In this document: in pieces, positions 1 to 11,902 of the stretch | Layout of the letters: each line of letters starts with the position of its first letter | How positions within the stretch are numbered: position 1 is the stretch's first letter | Assembly: GCF_019649055.1 (NCBI RefSeq) | Contig: NW_026570236.1 | Location: forward strand, 1,612,001-1,676,000 | Origin: Paramacrobiotus metropolitanus | Taxonomy: Eukaryota > Tardigrada > Eutardigrada > Parachela > Macrobiotidae | Length of the DNA: 64,000 bases | Direction: 5' to 3' | Notes under the pieces: generated by a model | Seen by the model: only the letters and a program-made list of their open reading frames with translations | Databases searched by the model: none | Told to the model about the DNA's origin: nothing | Position numbers and translations under genes: made by a program

Positions 1-1
1 T

Positions 2-166
2 GGACGTTATTCTTTTCCGCTGACGACCGGCATCGTAACCTTGTACTTCATAAATAAGCAGATCTCCCTGCGATTGTGGAAGAATAACGCAAACCGGGAA
101 GATGCTGTAGATAATCTGGACGTTGAGCAGGAGCATCGGGGAAACTCGCCAATCGATAATCGTTAG
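2..166 (+). CDS. C-terminal end of an unidentified membrane-type protein (partial)
   Basis: The frame starting at base 2 is open from the window edge to a TAG at 164-166 and encodes about 54 residues. It opens with an apolar stretch (PLTTGIVTLYF) followed by a basic segment (KQISLRLWKNN) and a polar tail rich in D, E and N. This looks like a last membrane segment with a short cytoplasmic tail. I do not recognise the family. The gene body lies left of the window, so only the terminal part can be judged. Confidence 0.4.
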   Translation, partial: GRYSFPLTTGIVTLYFINKQISLRLWKNNANREDAVDNLDVEQEHRGNSPIDNR

Positions 167-2694
167 GACTAAGTGCAGCCGGTGCCGGCGACACTCAACA
201 GATTAACCAGAAGCCGATCAGCGAAAAGAAAACCCGCACGTTTTATGAGCAGCACGTACACTTGAGATTGAGCAATAGAACTGGCCAAAAGACAACATTT
301 TTTCACGGTTAACACGATCCAGGAATGCTGGTAAAGCTTAAGAAAAGTGGGAGAAGGCAGAAAGTTTCTGCGTCTTAGTGATTTGGCAAAAATAACTGCC
401 GGGAAGGGAAATTTCCGCAATTACCGCTAATTTCATAAGACCAGTCACGGAATTACCAAACGCAATCATTTTTCAATTTAGCTAGTAACTTATAAAAAAT
501 ATTACTTACAAAGTATACCCATATTTAAATTATTCTTATTCGATTCTACCATATATGCATATAAAGTCAATAATGTCTTTTAATTTTGCTGATATTTTGC
601 TCCTTTTTGTGTTGCTGCTTTTTTGCTTTTCTGTATGATTACGTACCTGCGACCGTTATTGCAAGAGAAAAGCAGAAATTCGATTTTGGAAAAATTACGT
701 CATTATATTCGATTTTCATCATTAGATAGACGGATTAATATTAGGAGAAAATTTGGTTTTCATTAAAAGCATTCGTAATTAACTTTGCCGGAAACCATTC
801 CCCTCTGCGTTGCGCAGTACGCGCATTATTGAGCGAAATGCGCAATTTTTTGCCGGAAATTCCATCCAGCGCAATTGTTCCGGTCAATTGGTTAGATTTA
901 CTTTGTTACATACTGCGTATGCGGGAGCGACGCCAGCAACAGTGTGTAAGTCGGTGTTACATAAGACATCATTATCCGTAATTACGCTGTCGGTGATGTT
1001 TTTTGCGGTGCAGTCGAGTGCTCCGCGAAGGGGACGCAGTATATGCATGGAAAAACATGTCTCAACCGGGAACAATTAATGTGTGAATTGCATATATATC
1101 AGCCCGTGTGATAATGGTCGCTAACGCAACCTAAACCGGCTTAAATGGACGGGCGTCTGAACCGGAACGGCGCTTGCGAGGCGCACCGGCTGCATTAACA
1201 GTATGGAGTGGCAAACGGTGGCCCCTTCCTTTCGGCCGGATCATTTTCCGGGCACTGATTGAGTTTTCTAATCGAATAATCACATGCTTCACTGACACTT
1301 TCCCGTACGTGACGGAAGTCCCGGGACGGTCGCCGACAGTAACCGGCTTCCCCCGATCAACGCTCCGTACATTTTACTGTATTTTCTCGCGATGCAGCTG
1401 GGCCACAGAAGTGTGGTGCTCACTAAAGAAATTATCGCGCTGGAATTGGCTGCTTTGTTCAGTTGATAAACTGTATAAAATTAACTTTCAAATAGTACAC
1501 ACTGAAATAAAATGACGAATTATTGGAAAAAATAAATCGATATAAATTAAAAATAAATTATCATTGAACCACGTTATAGGATACCGGAATATTATGAACG
1601 AGTATGAACAGATACGAATTGTGATACGATATTTCGTATCACAATTTTCAAATTTTAAAAATCAGATTGTATGCGCACGTTGTGAGTTCTGCGTTCGATC
1701 TTTTTCATCAAATATTATAAATCTGCAAACAGATATTTTCTGCAAATTGGGAATGATATGCTATGTACAGGGAAAAGAATGAAATAAACATTAGTTGGTG
1801 ATTGTTAGGCACTCCTGCTTTCGAAGCGCTCTTTTGTAGGAAATATTCTTGTACAAAACGACCTGTAGTATCATGACAATCATCTAGCGGAATTTTCTAG
1901 CTTCCGACCCGTTGAATCATATTTATCAGAAAATTATTCATGCACGCAGAGACTACGCGCTTTTACAGTGGTCACCCGCGGATAATTTTCCTGTCGAATG
2001 ATACCAATTATCCCGGTAAGGTTCCCCACTGCGCAGATATGCTCCAGGAAACAATACACAATAATTATAAGAAATAACTAGAGGGTGGTTGTTCCTTATA
2101 GCAGGTGAGGGCAATCATGCAATGACCCAGTATCAACTGTCTGTGTCATACCCGGAAATTTACTAATTTAAATTATCCCGGCACCCTACGTATGTACAGT
2201 GCCAGGCGTGGCTTTTTGTATTTCGCCAGATTCTGGCCGTGTTATTAATTGCACGTTAAACACACTCATGAATTAATTCACTGAAAAAGTATATGTTCAA
2301 CCATACTCGACATTTGCATTTTGAATTATTAAAGACGTGCTACCAGATCGAATATGTTATCTAAGTTATTGTTGTTATTATTTACATCGAAATCTCCCGT
2401 TTCTTGTAGTTGACTGTCTTAGCTAACGGAAAAGGAGGATTATAAAACACTCAGCTTTGTAACATTATCCGGTTGGTAAACATATTGACGAAATAATGCA
2501 AAGCTACTTCGCCTGCGTCCACATACAGGCAATCGATTACGTGTATTGTATTTGCATTTTATGTTCGATGAAAATCAATGCAAAATATGCCGGTTAGCCA
2601 TGAAAAATTCTGGATCTCTTATATTATGCCTGGGGCCAAAACTGGATTATCCTAAAAACGATATCCGTCAAAGTGGCCCTACGATAATACATAC
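167..2694. other. Intergenic or intronic DNA without recognised gene
   Basis: AT-rich non-coding sequence between the terminal exon ending at 166 and the second receptor exon. Several short open frames (for example 1174-1515) have no recognisable protein character. The missing downstream exons of the minus-strand receptor at 2695-4000 should lie here or to the left, but I could not find them. A short hairpin (AATTGTGATACGA with its inverse) lies at about 1617-1646. Confidence 0.5.
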
Positions 2695-4000
2695 CTGTGG
2701 AAGGCTGCATACGGCGCTGAGCACCCACACCGCGGCCACCATGGACTTTACACGGTCATTGGCCGACGTCATGGTGGTGAAGGGATACCTAGCCAAAGTG
2801 ATAGCCCACAGTTATTCAAGGATTCAACAAATCCTGACATAAATCCGGTAGCTTCCGGCGCGGCACTTATCCGTTGCGACAGCTATGCCAATGCTCTTTT
2901 AATTTTAGATGCGTCAACGAATGCTGGCTTTTTTTAGTTATATTTGCTACCGAATAATTAGTATGTTAACTTGAAAAATCAAAATTGCTTTTCTAATACA
3001 AAAAAGTAGGGCGAAATTTTTAATTAATTAAACAGGTATAATATCTGATTCAAGAAGAGAGCAGCGATATAATTGAAACAACCAGTAAATTTAATCTAAC
3101 TAGATTATTCCGAATGGATAAACTGTCCAATAAATATGATAATTGAATAAACTAATACGTTAATGCAGCTAAACGGAATTAAAAAAAGGCGTAAATCAAT
3201 AAAATCAATTCGGGAATCCAAAACATTACGCTACTTTGTCCATAGTTACACAAGTGGCGCTTCAAACTGAATTAAACTACAAAATGTGCATTATTTCTTA
3301 CGTCGGGATTTAATTTTGATCGATCGATGAAAATGACAGGTGTATAAAAATCGATACTCCAGGTGTTTAAAACAGTTACTGATTTTTCAGCACCGGATTA
3401 ACTGTGTATGAGAAAATGTGATATTAAATACAATTTTAACCCGTTAAAAGTTTTCAGTTGCATACCCAGTACAGTTTTAGGCATCTGATAGTAGCGGCAG
3501 CTTGATTCTGTTTATGCCAAAAAGGTATTTACAATTATTAAAAATTTTGACTGTAGCAAAATCATTTACGCGAGAAATGCCGACCGTTTGTTTATCTATC
3601 CTATTGTCGCTTACATGATAATACAGAAGCGATCAATAGAGATGGCCACGAGATTGAAGGAGGACGAGTACAATCCGAAGATCCGCGCCATCATCATGAC
3701 CTTACACACGCCCTCACTGGCAAGCCACTGCACCGTGTACGCCCAGGCGATCTCTAACGGCATGGTGAGAAAGGTCACCAGAAGGTCACTGACCGTTAGA
3801 CTGATCAGGAGGATGGTGGTGCGGGACATGGGGCGTGGCCGTTGGCATAGAAGGAAGAAGACGGTCAGATTGAAGAGGCTGGAGATGGACATGAGGATCC
3901 CGTAGCCGATCATCTGCACCCGGTGGCCCTCGTTGAAGCGCATATCGGGCGGCAGGGTGAAGTTGAACAACTGGGTCAGATTGGCACCGGTCAGGCTCAT
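2695..4000 (-). CDS. AKH/corazonin/GnRH-family G-protein coupled receptor, first two exons
   Basis: Class A GPCR for a neurohormone peptide at the plasma membrane. Exon 1 (4000-3615) starts at an ATG and has N-glycosylation sites (NLT, NFT), TM1 with the conserved Asn (SLFNLTVF), TM2 with Asp (SLTVSDLL), the segment MPLEIAWAYTVQWLA, the TM3 cysteine (EGVCK) and SIDRF in place of DRY. MPLEIAWAYTVQWLA and IFGLYSSSFNLVAIS are typical of adipokinetic-hormone/GnRH receptors. Exon 1 ends at a GTAAGC donor in phase 2. Exon 2 (2788-2695) joins in frame after CTAG and encodes a YPFTTM loop and TM4 ending VWVLSAVCSLPQ before a GTATGT donor. TM5-7 were not found. Ligand subtype (AKH, ACP, corazonin or GnRH) cannot be settled from TM1-4. 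Confidence 0.85.
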
Positions 4001-7000
4001 CTTGGCGCGGTTCTATAGTACCCAGTGCGAACAATCAAGAAAACCGGGAAAATCCAAATTCCAGCTATAAATAACTTTACTGGCAGTCGGTCAAAATGTG
4101 TGAGAATAATCCGCAATTAAGCCCCACAAATCCGCTCGGGTCATTATGTTCGACCCCGATTGACGCAGGATGGGATTCCTGATTACCATCACATGCACGT
4201 TAATCTGAGCATAACGCCACCAAAACCTAATTCAATACGCAACAACACAATAATATGAAATGTAATTTGCGCAGAAATAATATTATTTCAAGGGCGCTGG
4301 CATATATTTGCAGCTAGTATATGAATCGAGAAAATGGTAGGTACACATTGCGCAATCACGCTGAAAGGTCGACAGGAAAAGCAGACAGTAGCGATTAAAA
4401 TCAGGGACAATAGCTGCCGGGCATGCTGAATCGTTTTGGTATACTGTATGATAAAAATCTACGCGTTGCGGCAGCAATTAGCCGGTACATCATGCTCATC
4501 CCACATGAAAGCGATTACGCGCGGACATCGCGCGCCGCATAATTTGTATCGTTGTTGCATCCATCATGCTCAAGTGATTAATCCTTAGTATACATACATT
4601 TAACTCTACTGAACGTCGTGTTTCGACGGGATAAAATTGGAAATCAGGAGCACATGTACACTCAACACCAGCTGCGACTGATTTCTTGGCCGTCGCTCGA
4701 GACATACAGTATAGCCCAGTCAACGGAAGCAGCGCATCGTATCGCGCGCGCACCCACCCCCCGGCTGATAAATCCAGGAAACGCGTAAACGTGCCGGTTG
4801 TTGTATAATAAACACGTAGCTATTCTATACGAATCACCGCCGGCTTAGAAGTATCAGCACACGCGGTACCACAGCGATTGTACTGGTCCCGCCTCTATCC
4901 GCGTAATCGCTGTGGTGCAAAATTGTCGCCGCGCGCCGGAAGCGTCAAGCGGCACCCCGTCGAAACACACGGGAGGGATGTTGTTATACACACACTTGTA
5001 CACGCGGTGATTGCTGATTACCCGAGCCCGGTAATTACAATACACTGCAGCAGTGGCGCGGGTGGTTTTTCTTTGCCGGGGGATTAAGTCTTCGCTAAAG
5101 TCCTTGACTGTCTGGTTGCAGGCTATGCGAACAGTGATAGCCGGTACGTTTCTTTTTGTTTTAGAAACAAAATCGATAATTAATAATGCGCTGGGCATAA
5201 TGTCTTAATCGAACCAAAGGGAGATTTGTTCCGCAGAAACGATCAATAGCGGTCTAAAAAAAGGTATTTGGCTTACTCATGCGCCAATGAAATGTGGCCG
5301 TGCCAGTTTTTGTTGTTGGCTAATTGTGGCAGTTTTAACCAGGTCACTATTTCTCTTTTCGGCTACATTAACTTTGTACATGACCGTAATCTATCAGGTT
5401 TATAAAAAAAACAGGCCGACGTTATAGCGTACAGTATATGCCATGCATGTGTTATAGCGTGCAATGAGAAAAATGGCTTAATCATTATAAAAATTCCGCA
5501 CGTCATAGTTGTGCAATGGTAATCGGGTTTTCGGAGAATAAATCGCGCTACTGATAAATCAAAAGATCAACCTTGGCTTTTGAAAATATCATGTTGCGAA
5601 TTAGTTTTTGGCTCTGGTAAAGGATCAACCTCGCCTTAAAGGAAATCATGTTGCGTTTTATACGGTTTGCACCTTTGCACAACCTACCTACAGTGGTTTA
5701 TACCTAGTACTAGGCGCAAACGGAAGTCATATCAATTTCCGAAATCATCAAGAAGTTATTAACGTCGTCTAACAATTCGTGAATGTTACTTGTAGGAAGT
5801 CTTGAATGATCTTGCAATAGTGTCCAGAATCAATAGCAATTAGTACGTCATGCACGTTTTGCTGCAGTCGTCCATGTTGTAGCTTTGAAACCAAGCCAAA
5901 CTGTATCAAATATTGTTTAAAAAAGGGTTTAACGATTTTAAACAAAAAATTTATTTAATTTAGTTAACGAATAATTTGGAAAAAACCAAAAATTTATGAA
6001 ATTTTTAATTTTTATTTAATATAAAATTTTATTTTAATGTGCTGATACTTGCTGGTGGCGATTTTCTGTTGTGATAACAAAAGTCGACAAAATTTTTCTC
6101 CATATCTCGAAGAAAACAGCAAAAAAAATACGTAAGCTCAATGTACACTACCGCTAGCGCTACCGCTAGCGCTACAATGTACACTACCGCTACCGGTTGC
6201 CTACCGAATCGGCACAACTAACGGTAGTTCTTCGCTTAACTTTCGTAATTGTTTTGCATTTTGAATTTTATTCGGGTATCTGAAAACTGAAGCACAAAGG
6301 CTAACGCGTACCTTTCCAAAATTTTATGCTTACTTTCTTAAAGGAAAAGGTTTACTTAACTTACGTCACTCTATCCTGCAAATGGATTAGGCGAGTAAAA
6401 GGTCAGCGTGGCCTTTGATATACGTTCTGTTGAAAGTAATTATAAATGCAACACATACAGTAGCTTACACCCATTTCTTTGCGGTTGTGATAATTATGTC
6501 AGTTGTACGCTTAGCTGTGATATAAATGCTATCTGTACATAATTGTAATTTGGTGCTTCTTGCAGAAACTTTTTTAAAAAGTACATTTATTACAGATACA
6601 CATTTACGACTGTATGCAGTAGCCGCATAATGGTGTTCCAGTCAAACTCGTATACTTTTCATTGCTTCATTACAACCAGATTTTAAATTCAAAGCAGTTG
6701 AGTTTATTCCGGGTTACATAAACCCAGTTTTTAGCTGCTACGTTTTCAGTTAGTGAAAAACATTAATAATTTCAGGAGTTTTTCTTTACGGAAGACATTC
6801 AGAAATTATTGTACCAGCTGTTATTAAACAACCACAGAACTAGTGACCCAATTGTGCCGCTGGATTGCGTTTATTTGATTTCAACAATGGGAGAATGGCA
6901 AAGGAATTCCGCTCTAAAAGTTTCACATGCCACGAACACATTATCTCACTAATATTGATGCAACAGCTTTTTTTTCGATATCGATTGATTCGCTCCAGTA

Positions 7001-7881
7001 TAGTAAATCTTTCCCCATTAGTGCCTGTACATAACCCGTATATCAAAGTGCATGCATGTTTGCGTTGATTTCCGACAAAACAGATCTGTAAAGCTCGGAA
7101 AACGCATCGACGTTAATTTTCTTATGCCGGATTTGTTTTGAAGTGTAGATTACAAAGCGTCAAATTACCAACATAACTTTGGTTTTTTTACTTAGGCTCT
7201 GGTACTTACATTAAACAATTCCAATATTTATGCTACTTTACTTTATCATTCCACATTTTTTAATATTGCGTTCAGTACAAGCAGGTAGAGATGTAAGGAA
7301 AGAACAAACACAACACAAGTTTATGAATGCTTATACAGCTGTCCAGAATGTTTTGTCAAATGTCTAAAAACATATCAGCTTTAATCGATAAGATACCGCT
7401 GGAGTGCTGATTTTCATAAAATGCCGCGAACAATTGCGACATGAGCAAACTTCAAATAAGCACGTCGAGATAAAATATAATAAAAATGTTATCAGTAGTT
7501 TTATTGGCATCACTCGTGGATCACATTTTTAGTATACAGTACGAACACATTTTATGCATCGGCATTAATTATTTTAGTGTTTGTAGCACGTTTCTCCGAA
7601 CGAATCTCCTGTTTTTTAATATTATATATAACATAAACGGCGGTTCTCTGTTTACAAAAAATTTTCTTGCTGATTCTGTCTCGTGGCGATTTTGTCGGAC
7701 AATTTTGACAATTCTTGGAATAATAATGTGGAACAACGCGCGGAAATTCGGAATAACCGCGATAGCTTGCATGGTAATCGCAGTAACAGGTAAAATAAAT
7801 GCTGTAAAACACTATAATCACCTTTTGCAGTTGACTGTACAGTATAGTATACGAATCCGAACGTAATAGTTAAGTAATGAA
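4001..7881. other. Intergenic DNA between receptor and Polinton
   Basis: AT-rich sequence with no recognisable gene on either strand. Open frames such as 4854-5198 (minus) and 7486-7866 (plus) show no domain or composition that supports coding. The upstream region of the AKH/GnRH-type receptor is included here. A small tandem repeat is listed separately. Confidence 0.5.
6142..6194. repeat. Short palindromic tandem repeat
   Basis: Two copies of a 12-bp palindromic unit (ACCGCTAGCGCT) are followed by a repeat of the preceding block TGTACACTACCGCT. The local sequence can fold into small hairpins. No function is apparent. Confidence 0.6.
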
Positions 7882-7886
7882 CAGTC
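7882..7886. repeat. Left target-site duplication of the Polinton
   Basis: CAGTC directly precedes the first base of the left inverted repeat (AGTAGATTAGG) and is repeated directly after the right repeat at 29196-29200. Polintons usually duplicate 6 bp; here 5 bp match. Confidence 0.8.
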
Positions 7887-8194
7887 AGTAGATTAGGCAG
7901 GGAGTTTAGACCCTATCTATTGTACTCTACCCTATAATTAAATATAATTAGTGCGCTCATGCGTGACGTGCGTGCACTCGAGCGTAACGTATAATTATGT
8001 AGTGTAGTGGAGCGTAACCGTACACTAATTACAGGTGTACACCAATTAGGGCTAATTATACGTTATGTAATACTGTACACTAATTACAGGTATACTCGTA
8101 AAACAATTACAAATTTTATTTAGTTTTTTAATTAGTTTTTTATGTTTTTTCTACGTAATTATGTGTTTTTTGTAGGTGTACAGTTGTTTTTTGT
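7887..8194 (+). repeat. Left terminal inverted repeat (308 bp)
   Basis: Inverted copy of 28888-29195 with no gaps and six mismatches by my alignment (about 98% identical). It contains two copies of GTACACTAATTACAGG and AT-rich runs. It begins AGTAGATTAGGCAGGG. Polinton termini are thought to serve as integrase substrates and protein-primed replication origins. Confidence 0.95.
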
Positions 8195-10782
8195 ATGTAT
8201 AAATAAAAAGATTAATATATGTGCGCGTAAATGCGCGTATGTGCAAGTATGCACTATGCGCTGTGCATATGTGCGCGTACCGCAGCGCCACCACATCAGC
8301 CGTTGCAAAGACGCTAGACACCATCTTGGCCTGCATTCCAACACAGCGTCTTTTGAATTTTGAATATTTTTTATTTAAATCTGAATCCTCGTGTTTGTGG
8401 TCTTTTCGTGCACGATCGTGTTGTTGTTTTTGTGGATCCTTGCTGGAGAACGTGTGTTCGGTTGGTTTTTATGGAAAATTGTCTGCATTACGTGGACGCG
8501 AAGAGTTCCTTGCGATCTTACAGGTGCGCGCTAAGATCATCGTATAGTACCTGTTCTCCACTGTTTTTTCGTCTGTTCGCGGTTTTAACGGGATATGCTT
8601 TTGTGTTTTTTTTTCAGATATCGCTCCGTGATCGATGATATCGTATTTTACCGGGCGCAGCCGATTTGACCGTTTTTGATTGAAACACGCATAGAAAGGT
8701 TTTTTAACTATATTTATATGTGTTTTAAGTGAGGAAAACCCAAAACAACTCTTGAAAAAAAAGTTTTCAGAAAATGCAAATCAAGCAATGTTATGCTCTG
8801 GCAGTGCACTCAAGCAAGTCTGTCCATGCGTTTGGTGTAGCAGCCAGTAGCTGTCGTTCGAGGAGCGGTTAGCCAGACCGCACCAGCTTTAATTTTGTTT
8901 TATTTCTAACTCGTAGATTTCTTTTAACTTTTTAATGTTCTTTGGTTTCATAGGTTATTCTTAGGTTTCTTAGGTTTCTTAGGTTTCTTAGGTTTCTTAG
9001 GTTTCTTAGGTTTCTTAGGTTTCTTAGGTTTCTTAGGTTTCTTAGGTTTCTTAGGTTTCTTAGGTTTCTCAGGTTTCTTAGGTTTCTTAGGTTTCTTAGG
9101 TTTCTCAGGTTTCTTAGGTTTCTCAGGTTTCTTAGGTTTCTCAGGTTTCTTAGGTTTCCTAGGTTATTCCTACGTTTTTTAGATTCCTCAGGTTTCTTAG
9201 GTTTCTTAGGTTTCTTAGGTTTCTTAGGTTTCTCAGGTTTCTTAGGTTTCTTAGGTTTCTCAGGTTTCTTGGGTTTCTTAGGTTTCTTAGGTTTCTCAGG
9301 TTTCTTAGGTTTCTTAGGTTTCTCAGGTTTCTTAGGTTTCTTACGTTATTCTTACGTTTCTTAGGTTTCTCAGGTTTCTTAGGTTGTTTTGAAAGCGATT
9401 TTGTTTCAGTTTTTGTGTTTCGCTGTTTAGCGTATGTAATAACACAGTGAGTACGCAGTATTTGTGAGTTGCGCCGGGTTTTCTGGTTTTGTCTGTAACT
9501 CTGGAAGGTTTGAGTTTCCTCAGTCGGGACCAACGTTTTTGGATTCAGGAAGAAAAGTTGCATATAAAACGCTTAAAAGTAGGTCAGTAGGTCGCGCCCG
9601 GTATAATTATAGTATATCCCGTGATCGCCTTTCTACATCGGCCGACCTAGAGGGAACAGTTCTCGGTAAGTTTTCAGTCGAAAACTGGTTGTTTTTTGCC
9701 GTTGTTATTGGCAGTATTGTGCTCACAGGTTTCTGCCTGTTATCCGCTGTGCACTGTCGGAGCGTCTTTTACTCGGTCCGCGTCATACTGCTTTTTTTCC
9801 AGTAAGTTTTTACTGATTATTTCAGTAGTTTGCTACTGAAAAATGTATTTTTATACCGATTGCTGGGTTTCTGTGTGTGCACCTGTTGCTGTTCAGTGCA
9901 GTGTGATGTTTGCAGGTCTCCGCCTGTCGCTTCTTATTCCGCGACTCTGCAACATTCGCAGACCATTCCCAAGCTGCGGACAGGTACTTAATTTTATAAA
10001 ATATCGTTATTTTATAAAAACACGGGATCAACCGCTGGTGTTGTACCGTCAACAGGATCCAACACACTGAGAACCTGCTTTATGTGCCTGTGTGCCTGAT
10101 CCTCGTGATTCACCGTCCTCTATTCGGTCCCACGTCCTCCTCACTTTCACGAAAGTAAGTTTACACTGTAAACTTAATAAAAATTACTAAAAAATTAGGG
10201 ATTTCTTAAATTTTCATATTTTTTCTATAATTTTGAAAATAAAGCACAATTAAATAGGGTCGAGTAGTAAGCATGCTCTGTTAGTGCCACTACGCAACCA
10301 ACGTAACGGTACAGTGCACTTATGTCATGCGCTCTAATTATATTTTTTAAAATTACTTAAACTGTGCGCAACCCGTTACTTCCCTGTAGCCTTTACGTAA
10401 TGTACTACGCAATGTACAGAAATTTTTTTAAAGTGGCACAATTTAAAAATTATTTCGAAATTGTCAAGTAACGTAATATTATGTAACGTATTTCTAGGCT
10501 AGTTTACCATGCTTTTTCGAAATTTTCTGCTAGTGTCGTGGATGCATGTGTTGTTGTTGGCTATGCAAAAATGTGCTTGTTTGCACTGATTCCTTATTGT
10601 TGCTGATCTTTTTTCTAATAATAATCCAGAGTATCGGTAGTCTAGCCCAGCTGCTATTTTTCTTTGCTTGTGTGAATGGGCCGTAATTGTGTGTGCTTCG
10701 CTGCTTCGCTTCGCTTGATCGCTTCGTTAAGTAATACTTCAAAACGAAAAGTTTTTTAAAATAAAATGAAGATATTTTGTAG
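8195..10782. other. Left arm of the Polinton: non-coding, minisatellite and splice-donor repeats
   Basis: No convincing gene. From 8219 to about 8290 there is a TGCGCGTA-like low-complexity stretch, and 8951-9385 is a minisatellite. From about 9600 to 10180 there are degenerate repeat units that end in a perfect splice donor, GTAAGTTT (about 9664, 9801 and 10157). The blocks TCGGTCCGCGTC (about 9775) and TCGGTCCCACGTC (about 10125) are about 350 bp apart. Acceptor-like TTTGCAG and TTTTTTCCAG sites lie between. This could be a spliced 5' leader region for the plus-strand genes. Paired TTTCGAAA motifs occur at about 10454 and 10517. Confidence 0.5.
8951..9385. repeat. 9-bp minisatellite, unit TTAGGTTTC, about 48 copies
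   Basis: The unit TTAGGTTTC repeats over about 435 bp, with variants TCAGGTTTC and occasional TTATTCTTACG interruptions near 9160 and 9345. The period is a multiple of three, so the minus strand stays open and reads as an Arg-Asn-Leu repeat. This is a shadow and not a gene. The unit contains the pentamer TTAGG. Confidence 0.95.
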
Positions 10783-11383
10783 ATGGCTGTTAGGGAAGAG
10801 TATTGGAAAGAAGCAAGAGAACGCGCTCAGCTAACGGACGAAGAGCTGGTTAGCCGGTACAACGCAACTGCGGCGAGCTATGACCGTAGTTATTTGTGCT
10901 CATCTAAAGCGCGAGAGCCAAATAAGGAAACCAAAGCGGGCCGCAGGGAAGCGAGGCAGCGTAAAAGAGATGAGGCATTTGTTGTGCAGGGTTATGCCGT
11001 CCCTGAAAAAGGGGTTTTTGATGAAAAAGGGGCGGCTGTCGAACCTGAACACTAGCGTGCCAAAAGACTACCGCACGTGTATCGATCAAGCGGTGAAAGA
11101 GACTGTTGGCTGCGATGACGCCATCGTGGATAAAATGGCAGAGCTTGTCCATCGTTCCGCATCTCACTGCAGTCTCTTGGCTAAAGATTTTTATAAAGCA
11201 GAAGACGTGAAGAGGCTGCTGCTGGAACTGTACCAGATGTGTTATGAGTATATTGCAGCGCATGGGAAGAAAAAACATAATCTTGTTGTTGTGACCGATT
11301 TCATTGCTGAACAGTGCTATGCTGAACGAGAGACCGTGCAGCGCGTGTTAAAAGAGAACGGTTGTAAGATCTCTTTCAAATAA
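10783..11383 (+). CDS. Polinton protein of unknown function, interrupted by an apparent +1 frameshift
   Basis: Two overlapping frames together look like one protein of about 200 residues. The first frame starts at ATG 10783 (MAVREEYWKEARERAQL) and has charged, protein-like sequence up to a TAG ending at 11055. The second frame takes over near 11040 and continues to a TAA at 11383 (VPKDYRTCIDQAVKE...). The switch lies beside two A5G4 runs (about 11005 and 11024), which are likely sites for an indel or ribosomal slippage. The second half is predicted to be strongly helical, ending in a charged VQRVLKENG segment. I see a weak resemblance of its helix pattern to a histone fold but cannot establish it. 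No family recognised. Confidence 0.55.
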
Positions 11384-11902
11384 ATGCTGTTTGTTTTTCT
11401 ATTATTCTGTTGTCAACTACTTTTGTCAAGCGAACCGTTGAAGAAGTAATGTGTATAAATTGTTAAGTCGCGTGTCATTTCGCTACAATAATTGTGGTAT
11501 AATAAGCAAAGCGTTCCGCTTGGTTGTTGCACATCTGTATCGCATCGTATAGCTCAATTTAACACAATTATGAAAACAGATGTCGGCCAATGCGTATGTG
11601 TCTTTTCTGTTTCATCTGCCTTGCGCAAAGTTTGCGCGTCGTGGGCGGTGTAAATAGAAACTGATACCGCAGACTAATAACGTGCCGCAATAGCTGATTG
11701 GTCGTTCGTATAACTATTATCACACGAAACCAGGTCAATATCATTTTCAACATTTCATAATGCTGAGAGTAGATTCATTTGACTTCTTGCCATTGATCAG
11801 TTAACCTCACATCTCGTTTACATTATTGTCTTCGGAAAGCCGTTGCTCGCATTTTCCTGCAGTTTTAAATCGCATCGTACTGTTTTTCGCTTTTTATCGC
11901 AA
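11384..11902. other. Intergenic region upstream of the spliced polymerase-linked gene
   Basis: Non-coding gap of about 520 bp after the first Polinton gene. It contains a TATA-like GTATAAAT at about 11453 and AT-rich sequence. The reading frame of the next gene is open from 11843, but the better start context is AAATGTC at 11903. Confidence 0.4.

Noticed and set aside
1174-1515. 113-residue plus-strand frame
   Set aside because: No domain, signal peptide or codon pattern; likely chance.
8221-8638. Overlapping plus-strand frames just inside the left inverted repeat
   Set aside because: Composition follows low-complexity TGCGCG repeats; no homology or start context.
9159-9563. Minus-strand frame with an Arg-Asn-Leu repeat protein
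   Set aside because: It is the translation of the 9-bp minisatellite, open only because the period is a multiple of three.
11843-11902. Upstream extension of the gene at 11903
   Set aside because: Open but starts in poor context and reads into AT-rich leader; ATG 11903 fits better.
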